A DNA stretch of 14,086 nucleotides, taken from NCBI GenBank assembly GCA_014804285.1, contig JAAVAA010000081.1, positions 1 through 14,086 of the forward strand, in the 5' to 3' direction. Under the pieces are notes generated by a model. It searched no databases. It saw nothing but the letters and a program-made list of their open reading frames with translations, and was not told the DNA's origin. This document shows positions 1-5,337 of this stretch, one piece after another. The translations under genes were made by a program, and so were the position numbers. Origin of the DNA: Lachnospiraceae bacterium. Lineage in GTDB: Bacteria; Bacillota; Clostridia; Lachnospirales; Lachnospiraceae. Every line of letters starts with the position of its first letter. Positions within the stretch are counted from its first letter, which is position 1.

Positions 1-119
1 ATGAAAAGAAATCCTAAAGGAACCAATTCGCGAACGCTTTATCGAGCGTGGTGACGTAGGATTTCTTTTCATCTGAGCGGACGTTTTACATACACATACC
101 CTATCTAAACGTTAATTTA
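1..119 (-). repeat. Left copy of 118-bp inverted repeat with hairpin
   Basis: Bases 2-119 are the exact reverse complement of 13969-14086. Read on the minus strand, the element begins with TAAATTAACGTTTAG (119-105), continues with about 32 bases, and ends in a hairpin: 57-72 pairs perfectly over 16 bp with 1-16 (ATGAAAAGAAATCCTA). The 40-base loop holds a smaller stem (ACGCT 34-38 with AGCGT 45-49) and an 8-bp palindrome TTCGCGAA (27-34). There is no coding potential. It lies downstream of the DUF2164 gene. The hairpin lacks a clean U-run, so it is not a typical terminator. It looks like a dispersed palindromic or MITE-like intergenic repeat; the family is not recognised. Confidence 0.9.
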
Positions 120-190
120 GCTAAATCCACCAGCTTACTGCTTTATGTAGAAAGTACCCCTGTCTGCATAGCACAGGCTCATAGATTAAT

Positions 191-454
191 CTAGCGGGTC
201 TCTTTATAAAGCAGGTAATAATCCGCTTCCATGTTATTCTGCTGATTCCGATACCATCTCTGTGCATCGTCGAGAGCTTTGTTATATACGATCGGCGCCA
301 GCTGTTCCACAAACAAATCCAGAATCTGCTGTTGTTCGATGATACCGATCTCGTCTCCCCGCACATCCAGGTAAAAAGCCTTAATCTCATCTGTGATCTG
401 TTTTTTCTGTTCATCAGAAAGCTGTATTACCGCATTTATACTTTTTCTTTTCAT
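191..454 (-). CDS. DUF2164 family small protein
   Basis: This 87-residue protein has the pattern I associate with DUF2164: a short basic start, then LSDEQKKQITDEIKAFYLD, a DEIG motif near residue 35, a hydrophobic helix (ILDLFVEQLAPIVYN) and an ending rich in charged and aromatic residues. It has no signal peptide or membrane segment. The molecular function of the family is unknown to me. The ATG at 454 is preceded by GGAAGG about 10 bases upstream, and the gene follows the Arc-like gene by 15 bases, so it is the last gene of the SPFH operon. No convincing terminator follows its TAG stop, only a weak 5-bp stem (CCTGT/ACAGG on the minus strand). Family assignment is from sequence pattern only. 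Confidence 0.75.
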   Translation of the reverse strand: MKRKSINAVIQLSDEQKKQITDEIKAFYLDVRGDEIGIIEQQQILDLFVEQLAPIVYNKALDDAQRWYRNQQNNMEADYYLLYKETR

Positions 455-469
455 AAGCCCCGTTCCTTC

Positions 470-751
470 CTATTTTTTCTTTCTCTGACGCACACAATCA
501 CTGAGCAGATATTCTATCTGTCCGTTAATTGACCGGAAATCTTCCTCTGCCCATCTGGCAATTTCATTCCACAGAGAAGGAGAAAGCCGAAGTAAAATCT
601 GCTTTTTAGCTTTTTCTGTCTCCTTCAGCTTTTTTTCCTTATCACGGATTTCCTCCTCCATCGCCTTTAAGCGCTGAAGCCGTTCGAACAATTCCTGTTC
701 TCTTTGTTCCAGTTCATCCAAAGACAGACTTTCCTTCCAATCTTCCCTCAT
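470..751 (-). CDS. Coiled-coil protein with Arc-like ribbon-helix-helix C-terminus
   Basis: This 93-residue protein has two parts. Residues about 8-48 are nearly all E, K, R, L and Q and should form a coiled coil. Residues about 50-88 (KKQILLRLSPSLWNEIARWAEEDFRSINGQIEYLLSD) resemble the Arc/MetJ-type ribbon-helix-helix: a short beta strand, then two helices with the SINGQIEYLL pattern. Such proteins usually dimerise and bind DNA through the strand. The ATG at 751 has AAGGAAG about 9 bases upstream. The gene sits 61 bases after the SPFH gene and 15 before DUF2164. It could be the autoregulator of this operon, possibly at the palindrome at 1830-1848, but that is inference. A structural or adaptor role for the coiled coil is equally possible. 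Confidence 0.7.
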   Translation of the reverse strand: MREDWKESLSLDELEQREQELFERLQRLKAMEEEIRDKEKKLKETEKAKKQILLRLSPSLWNEIARWAEEDFRSINGQIEYLLSDCVRQRKKK

Positions 752-812
752 GCTTTCTCACTTCCTTTCCATAACATCTTCCATAATCCTTCCGGCAAAA
801 AAGTTCTCCACC

Positions 813-1805
813 TTAATAGATGCTTCCACTATTTACAATAGGCTGGGCATCCTTGTTCCCGCAAAGCACAACCAGAAGATTGCTTACCATCGCCGCCTTC
901 CGCTCCTCGTCAAGAACTACAATCTCTTCCTCGCCAAGCTCGTCAATTGCCATCTTAACCATGCTCACTGCGCCTTCCACGATCTTCTTTCTTGCCGCAA
1001 TGATTGCTACCGCCTGCTGACGCTGGAGCATTGCAGCTGCAATCTCCTCCGCATAAGACAAATGAGTGATACGCACCTCAATAATTTCCAGCCCTGCATC
1101 CTTCACACGCTCCTGCAGCTCACTGGTCATATTCTCTGCAATCTCCTGACTGCTGCCCCTCAGTGTCTTTTCTTCGGTTTCCCCCTCGTCCATCACATCA
1201 TAAGGATAAAGCCTTGCAATATTCCTTATGGTAGAATCACACTGGGTAGATAAATATTTCTTATAATTTTCCACCTGAAAAACCGCGCTGGTGGGATCCT
1301 TTACCTTCCAGATTACAACTGCGCCGATAATAATAGGATTTCCCAGCACATCATTGACCTTCTGCTTTTCATTATTCAAGGTCATGACCTTAGTGGAAAT
1401 CTTTTTCACACCTACCGTGCTGACCGAAACATTCCCATTCGTGTTTGTGCTGACCGTAGTCTTCCCTGCCGGGTTGATGGCAGACGCAAATGGATTCAAG
1501 TAATAAAATCCCTGCTTTTTAATTGTACCATAATATTTGCCAAATAGGGTAAATACCATTGCTTCATTAGGATTAATCACATGAAATCCTGTACTTAAAA
1601 TGATCATGACCACTAGAAAAATCATACTGAATACCAGTAAAATACCTCCTCCCACCTCGGAGATTTCAGCAGCCAGCAAAATGATTGCCGCTACCATCAC
1701 CGCAATATCTACTACATATCCCAACAGTACCAGAATAAGCGCTGTCCCGCCTTTCGCCATAGTTATTTCTTTTTCTGTAATGTCAATTCTCTTCTTCTCT
1801 TCCAT
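813..1805 (-). CDS. SPFH/band-7 domain membrane protein
   Basis: A protein of the stomatin/prohibitin/flotillin/HflK (SPFH) superfamily, about 330 residues. Two hydrophobic segments near residues 21-46 and 54-71 anchor it in the membrane. They are followed by the typical entry GFHVINPNEAMVFTLFGKYYGTIKKQGFYYLNPF and the SPFH fold to about residue 290, including the late helix RITHLSYAEEIAAAMLQRQQA. SPFH proteins form large membrane-bound oligomers that organise membranes or control proteases; no protease partner is visible here. An upstream in-frame ATG exists at 1823, but it has no ribosome binding site, whereas GGAGG at 1817-1821 lies 11 bases before the ATG at 1805, so I chose 1805. It is first in an operon with the Arc-like and DUF2164 genes. 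Confidence 0.9.
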   Translation of the reverse strand: MEEKKRIDITEKEITMAKGGTALILVLLGYVVDIAVMVAAIILLAAEISEVGGGILLVFSMIFLVVMIILSTGFHVINPNEAMVFTLFGKYYGTIKKQGFYYLNPFASAINPAGKTTVSTNTNGNVSVSTVGVKKISTKVMTLNNEKQKVNDVLGNPIIIGAVVIWKVKDPTSAVFQVENYKKYLSTQCDSTIRNIARLYPYDVMDEGETEEKTLRGSSQEIAENMTSELQERVKDAGLEIIEVRITHLSYAEEIAAAMLQRQQAVAIIAARKKIVEGAVSMVKMAIDELGEEEIVVLDEERKAAMVSNLLVVLCGNKDAQPIVNSGSIY

Positions 1806-1829
1806 TGTATTTTTATCCTCCATGATTTG

Positions 1830-1848
1830 TGATATTATTTTAATATCA
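1830..1848. promoter_or_regulatory. 19-bp palindrome downstream of SPFH promoter (candidate operator)
   Basis: TGATATT-N5-AATATCA is a perfect inverted repeat with 7-bp arms. It begins three bases downstream of the -10 box and covers the expected transcription start of the SPFH operon, the usual place for a repressor site. The Arc-like protein of the same operon is a natural candidate ligand, but this is inference. AT-rich sequence raises the chance of coincidence. Confidence 0.4.
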
Positions 1849-1850
1849 TT

Positions 1851-1879
1851 AATATATCATTTTAAGGATTGTTCGTCAA
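1851..1879 (-). promoter_or_regulatory. Sigma-A type promoter of SPFH operon
   Basis: On the minus strand TTGACG (1879-1874) is followed by exactly 17 bases and TATATT (1856-1851). Both boxes match the housekeeping consensus at 5 of 6 positions. The predicted start is near 1844, giving a leader of about 40 bases to the ATG at 1805. Confidence 0.75.
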
Positions 1880-1906
1880 GGAAAACCTGCATTATAGCGA
1901 AATTAC

Positions 1907-2000
1907 TAAATTAGCGTTTAGTGTGTGTATGCATATGCAGGACGGCCGCGCAGAATTTGATTTTATCCGGGTTTTCATATTTCTTTTTGCAAATCAGCTG
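1907..2000 (+). repeat. Diverged internal copy of the end repeat
   Basis: TAAATTAGCGTTTAG (1907-1921) matches the head of the 118-bp end repeat at 14 of 15 positions. The similarity continues without gaps for 48 bases (1907-1954 against 13969-14016), about 36 of 48 identical, including GTATG, TATG, ACG and CCGC blocks. After this the copy degenerates. A weak TGATTT/AAATCA pairing around 1958-1998 may be the remnant of the terminal hairpin. It lies between the SPFH promoter and the terminator of the pcp operon. Confidence 0.65.
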
Positions 2001-2039
2001 AACGATAATTTGTTAAAATAGATTTTTTAATATATACCA

Positions 2040-2073
2040 AAAACCGGCCGCGACTGCTATCGCGACCGGTTTT
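2040..2073 (-). terminator. Terminator of DUF969-DUF979-pcp-GGCT operon
   Basis: A 13-bp stem (2040-2052 with 2061-2073, one G-T wobble) with an 8-base loop. On the minus strand the stem ends in CCGGTTTTT. It lies about 58 bases past the stop of the gamma-glutamylcyclotransferase gene. The flanks are A/T-rich on both sides, so it could also act in the other direction. Confidence 0.75.
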
Positions 2074-2130
2074 ATTTTCTACTGAAACTGCGTACAAAAG
2101 AATATGCCGATTATTTTGCCGGGCATGAAT

Positions 2131-2547
2131 CTATCCGTTGCATTTTTCTATATATGACACATAATCGTTGCACAGAATGATATCTCCCAGAAGTTGTCTG
2201 TTTTCCGGATTTTTCATATTGAAAAAGTAAACCGGCAGATTATCCAAAACCTTTCCGTCATCGTCATAAATCACACTGATTATTTTATCATATTCATTCT
2301 CAGAATTTCCTTCACCGAAAAAGCCTTCCATCCAGTCCACCTTATCCTGAACTTCATCCGGCACTTCATGAATTTCACCCAGAATCATACTCTCCCCCGG
2401 CGTTAACGCCGGATATTCCTTTCCGTTAAGGGTATGAAGCGTCCCTTTTACATAACCATACCCCCGAAAGGAATCAAAACCCTTATAATATTTTTCATAG
2501 TTATACATTCCTGTACGCAAAGTTCCATACACAAACATCTTTTTCAT
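2131..2547 (-). CDS. Gamma-glutamylcyclotransferase-like protein
   Basis: A 138-residue protein of the gamma-glutamylcyclotransferase/AIG2-like fold. It shows the substrate-binding YGTLR motif at residues 7-11 and an acidic motif WMEGFFG with Glu74 at the position of the catalytic Glu. Family members release 5-oxoproline from gamma-glutamyl amino acids or gamma-glutamylamines; the exact substrate cannot be read here. Its ATG overlaps the TGA stop of pcp by one base (TGATG), so translation is coupled. With pyroglutamyl peptidase and the DUF969/DUF979 membrane pair upstream, it probably belongs to a 5-oxoproline-producing or salvage pathway. No signal peptide is present, so it should be cytosolic. 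A butirosin BtrG-like or other side-chain cyclase remains possible. Confidence 0.85.
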   Translation of the reverse strand: MKKMFVYGTLRTGMYNYEKYYKGFDSFRGYGYVKGTLHTLNGKEYPALTPGESMILGEIHEVPDEVQDKVDWMEGFFGEGNSENEYDKIISVIYDDDGKVLDNLPVYFFNMKNPENRQLLGDIILCNDYVSYIEKCNG

Positions 2548-3188
2548 CAGTGTGTCGCACCGCCCGTCACCTTAATATCTTCTGTTGTTTCCACGATAGC
2601 CTCAATTGCAGCTTCAATCGCCTCCACCATCATTTCCTGCGACATAGATGGCATATTTTTTTTATCTATAACCTGTTGTGGCAGATAGGGGATATGAATG
2701 AATCCGCTCCGCTTTCCCGGATACTTGGTTGCAATCAGATGGCAGACGCCATAGGTAACATGATTACACACAAAAGTCCCCGCCGTATTAGAAACAGATG
2801 CAGGAATATTTTTTTCTAGAATCTTCTGCACCATAGCCTTAATCGGTACCGTTACCAGATATGCATCCGGTCCGTCTGGATAAACCGGTTCGTCGATAAT
2901 CTGATTCCCCTCATTATCTGGTATCCGACAGTCATCCACATTGATACCCACACGTTCCACTGTAATATCCGGTCTTCCGCCAGCCTGACCAATTGACAGT
3001 ACCGCATCTGGATTATATTCCGCAATCGCTTCATCAATTACCCGGAGAGATTTATGACAAACTGTGGGAATCTCCAATTTAATGATTTCTGCACCTGCAA
3101 TCGTATCCGGCAGCCTTTTTACAGTTTCTATTGCGGGGTTCACCGGCTCTCCCCCAAATGGATCAAATCCCGTCACTAACACTTTCAT
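2547..3188 (-). CDS. pcp: Pyroglutamyl-peptidase I (peptidase family C15)
   Basis: A 213-residue cysteine peptidase that removes N-terminal pyroglutamate (5-oxoproline) from peptides in the cytosol. The N-terminus MKVLVTGFDPFGG, the GQAGGRPDITVERVGIN block with catalytic Glu78, the NTAGTFVCNHVTYG block with Cys141 and GFIHIPYLP with His165 give the full Glu-Cys-His triad of family C15. Length is normal. AAGGAG lies 7 bases before the ATG. The gene follows DUF979 by 24 bases and overlaps the next gene by one base. The neighbouring membrane pair is often found beside pcp in Gram-positive bacteria, suggesting a common role in pyroglutamate handling. Confidence 0.95.
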   Translation of the reverse strand: MKVLVTGFDPFGGEPVNPAIETVKRLPDTIAGAEIIKLEIPTVCHKSLRVIDEAIAEYNPDAVLSIGQAGGRPDITVERVGINVDDCRIPDNEGNQIIDEPVYPDGPDAYLVTVPIKAMVQKILEKNIPASVSNTAGTFVCNHVTYGVCHLIATKYPGKRSGFIHIPYLPQQVIDKKNMPSMSQEMMVEAIEAAIEAIVETTEDIKVTGGATH

Positions 3189-3212
3189 TTATTGCTCCTT
3201 CTTTCCTTTTTT

Positions 3213-4172
3213 CTAAAATCCTAGAATCATCATTAAAATCACATGAACTACAATCATCATCAGCGCCATCGGGAGCTGAGCTTTAATGACTGACCACTTA
3301 GGGTCTTTCGTTTCCAAAACCGCACAGGGAACAATGTTAAAATTAGCGGCCATGGGAGTCATTAAAGTTCCGCAATATCCGGCCGTCATACCAAGAGCAC
3401 CGATGATTGCCGGATTTCCGCCCTGAGAAATAACAAACGGAACGCCGATTCCTGCGGTGATGACAGTAAATGCAGCAAATGCATTTCCCATAATCATCGT
3501 AAACACTACCATGCCCAATACATAAATTATGACGCCGATAAGAATGTTTCCCTGTGGAACTACCGAGGAAATCATGCCGGAAATTACATCCCCTACACCG
3601 GCCTCAGAAAACACGCTTCCCAATGCGCCCAAAAGCTGTGGCAGCAGACAGGCCGCCCCTACCTGCATCAATAAGCGGGAAGTATCTTCTCTTGTCTCAG
3701 ATATCTTCGGTTTGCAGATTACAAATGCCAGAATCAATGCAATCACACAAGCAACACCTGTCATAATCGCACCGTTTAATGCCGTCGGAGTTGCCACGCC
3801 ATCCTTCACCACATTATACTTCACAAAAGACAGCACCAGCGCAATCACCCCTACGGAAATAGCCGGCAGAAAAATCTTTGTGCCGATTTTTTCGCTGGAA
3901 GTTTTCCTGAACTCTGCTGTTGATTCTGTGAATTTTCCCATCTTAACCTGTTTCGTAACCGTTAAGCCGCCCATAATTACCAGCATACCTCCTACTGCCG
4001 CAGGCGGCAGAATCTTGCCAAGCATGAAAATAATACCCGTTAATGTCCAGAAGAGAATGGTTCCCACTTTTGCCTCTTCATTTTTTCTTGCACGAAATGC
4101 TGTATCAAAGCAGACAACGCCGCAGAGAACATAGAAGAATTCCGGAAAATAAATCCCCAAAAAGTCTGTCAT
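3213..4172 (-). CDS. DUF979 family membrane protein (putative 5-oxoproline-related permease)
   Basis: A 319-residue polytopic membrane protein with roughly nine hydrophobic helices, starting MTDFLGIYFPEFFYVLCGVVCFDTAFRARKN. The pattern fits DUF979, including the late GNPAIIGALGMTAGYCGTLMTPMAANFN block that resembles the pore-loop region of anion/organic-acid permeases. No biochemical function is established to my knowledge. Genomic neighbours of this family include pcp and 5-oxoprolinase genes, so a role in moving 5-oxoproline or related compounds is a reasonable guess. Its ATG overlaps the TGA of DUF969 (ATGA), and its Shine-Dalgarno AGGAGG is encoded by the last codons of DUF969, so the two are translationally coupled and probably form one complex. 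Confidence 0.85.
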   Translation of the reverse strand: MTDFLGIYFPEFFYVLCGVVCFDTAFRARKNEEAKVGTILFWTLTGIIFMLGKILPPAAVGGMLVIMGGLTVTKQVKMGKFTESTAEFRKTSSEKIGTKIFLPAISVGVIALVLSFVKYNVVKDGVATPTALNGAIMTGVACVIALILAFVICKPKISETREDTSRLLMQVGAACLLPQLLGALGSVFSEAGVGDVISGMISSVVPQGNILIGVIIYVLGMVVFTMIMGNAFAAFTVITAGIGVPFVISQGGNPAIIGALGMTAGYCGTLMTPMAANFNIVPCAVLETKDPKWSVIKAQLPMALMMIVVHVILMMILGF

Positions 4173-4843
4173 GATTTCTTTCCTCCTCTCACTTTTTTGT
4201 CAAACAGCATGACCTGTATAATCGTCAATATGATTGAAATAACCATTACATAAATGGCAGAAGATGCAATATCTGATAAAGTTACATCATATCCGGCAAG
4301 TGCCAGACCGGACTGTATCAATACTACACTGGCTGATGCCGGGAAACAGTTCTGGGCAAAGAAATTTCCGAAATTCTCTGTTGCTGCGGAAAGCCCTTTT
4401 ACTTTTTCGTCCTCCGTTTCCGTCAACTTGCTGCCCTTGGAAGCTTCTGCTGCTGCCGATGTCATTGGCAGGATCAATGGGCGGATGAACTGCACATGTC
4501 CGCCGATACGAATATTCAATGCCGATGCAACTGAACGAATGATCATCCAAATAGATAATACCTTACCTGCAGATGCATTTCGAATCTTCCCAATCAGATA
4601 TGCCGCTCTTTCTTTCATCCCGTATCTCTCGATAATTGCAATGACCGGGAAAATAATCAGGAAAATGGACATCAGTCTGTTGCCCACAAAAGACTGACCG
4701 ATGATTTCCAGAATATGTACAAAATCCAATCCGGAAACAAGCCCTGTAACGATTCCTGCAACCAGCACCACAGCCAATACATCAAGCTTCAACGCAAAGC
4801 CCAGGACAATGATTAAAATGCCAATTAATTTTACATACTCCAT
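4169..4843 (-). CDS. DUF969 family membrane protein, partner of DUF979
   Basis: A 224-residue membrane protein with helices near residues 5-18, 22-38, 57-71, 95-110 and 193-213, and a conserved block GGHVQFIRPLILPM at residues 114-127. This matches DUF969, which nearly always precedes DUF979. The function is unproven; the operon (DUF979, pyroglutamyl peptidase, gamma-glutamylcyclotransferase) points to pyroglutamate or related transport. GGAG lies 7 bases before the ATG at 4843. It is the first gene of the operon, with a good promoter immediately upstream. The hydrophilic stretch KGSKLTETEDEKVKG (about 136-150) is a likely cytoplasmic loop. Confidence 0.85.
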   Translation of the reverse strand: MEYVKLIGILIIVLGFALKLDVLAVVLVAGIVTGLVSGLDFVHILEIIGQSFVGNRLMSIFLIIFPVIAIIERYGMKERAAYLIGKIRNASAGKVLSIWMIIRSVASALNIRIGGHVQFIRPLILPMTSAAAEASKGSKLTETEDEKVKGLSAATENFGNFFAQNCFPASASVVLIQSGLALAGYDVTLSDIASSAIYVMVISIILTIIQVMLFDKKVRGGKKS

Positions 4844-4871
4844 TTTACCACTCCTTTATAATTTTTTAATA

Positions 4872-4900
4872 ATTATACATTAAATTTTTATATTACGCAA
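4872..4900 (-). promoter_or_regulatory. Promoter of DUF969 operon
   Basis: Minus-strand TTGCGT (4900-4895), 17-base spacer and perfect TATAAT (4877-4872). The predicted start is near 4865, giving a short leader of about 20 bases that includes the GGAG site. A second TATAAT lies further upstream (minus strand, about 4935) without a matching -35 box. Confidence 0.75.
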
Positions 4901-4960
4901 TTATCCGTGCTGGACACACCCAAAAATTATTATACTCTGCCTGATAAATGCATACTCTTT

Positions 4961-5068
4961 AAAAAAACATAGAATCCGCTCTCAGTAATGATATTAGCGA
5001 CCTGTTTTCAAACTTGCTGCGCTTCGAACAAAGAAAACAGGTCGCACATTTACCGAGGGTCGGATTCT
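4961..5068 (-). terminator. Long three-part hairpin ending in U7
   Basis: On the minus strand three stems nest in order: 5068-5061 with 4978-4971 (8 bp), 5057-5050 with 4988-4981 (8 bp, one wobble), and 5045-5033 with 5009-4997 (13 bp perfect), closing a 23-base loop. After the outer stem come three bases and then seven U (4967-4961). This could terminate the ABC-transporter transcript, about 270 bases past its stop. The hairpin is much longer than a usual terminator, so it may instead be the 3' end of a structured RNA or the hairpin tail of a repeat element. Confidence 0.65.
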
Positions 5069-5152
5069 TGATTTTGACGCTAAAAATTCTATAAGTCTTT
5101 CACATACGTTTTTAATTGGGGAAGTTCATTTTACACTGAGAAGTAGTAACCT

Positions 5153-5299
5153 GCTAAATGCGGAAGCTATGTTGAATAATCAGCGAAAAGCCTGACGGTC
5201 AGCATATTTAGCCGGCAGTTAATCGGCATTTGTGACAGCCGGGTTCCCAAAATTCCGAAAGGCGCTATCGCCATAGAAATCGGAAACGACTCAGTTTCC
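5153..5299 (-). ncRNA. Candidate structured RNA, unidentified
   Basis: Several helices are visible: GCTAAAT/ATTTAGC (5153-5159 with 5206-5212) enclosing an 11-base palindrome CTGAC-G-GTCAG (5192-5202); CCGGC/GCCGG (5212-5216 with 5238-5242); TTCCGA/TCGGAA (5253-5258 with 5280-5285) enclosing GGCG/CGCC (5261-5264 with 5269-5272); and GGAAAC/GTTTCC (5282-5287 with 5294-5299). The last two share bases 5282-5285 and exclude each other. The strand is inferred from the downstream hairpin with a U-run. It may be a noncoding RNA, a 3' UTR element or the body of a repeat. I do not recognise a known RNA family. Confidence 0.4.
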
Positions 5300-5307
5300 T
5301 TCCCTAG

Positions 5308-5322
5308 CTAAACGTTAATTTA
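5308..5322 (-). repeat. Repeat head motif TAAATTAACGTTTAG
   Basis: This is identical to the 15-base head of the end repeats. The match extends to 20 of 21 bases on 5302-5322 (next bases CTAGGG here, ATAGGG in the end copies). It starts 16 bases past the permease stop and points toward the stem-loops to its left, so the element probably spans about 5322 to 4961 with a different body. Confidence 0.7.
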
Positions 5323-5337
5323 CCATTGTAAACGCCC

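Larger units (their letters stand above)
4844..5337. other. Gene-free 494-bp stretch between ABC permease and DUF969
   Basis: No open frame here looks like a gene. From right to left it holds the repeat head (5308-5322), a series of stem-loops (5153-5299), a long terminator-like hairpin with a U-run (4961-5068) and the DUF969 promoter (4872-4900). Each is listed separately. Confidence 0.8.

Noticed and set aside
1..72. Intrinsic terminator for the SPFH operon
   Set aside because: The stem is long with a 40-base loop and no U-run after it on the minus strand, and the identical structure at the other end does not follow a gene.
750..1253. Plus-strand open frame of 167 codons
   Set aside because: It lies wholly antisense to the SPFH and Arc-like genes, lacks a recognisable domain and has no ribosome binding site; a shadow frame. 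The same holds for the other plus-strand frames, for example 3529-4134 over DUF979.
5153..5299. Riboswitch controlling DUF969
   Set aside because: The DUF969 promoter at 4872-4900 lies downstream of this region, and a terminator-like U-run separates them, so it would not be part of the main DUF969 leader.
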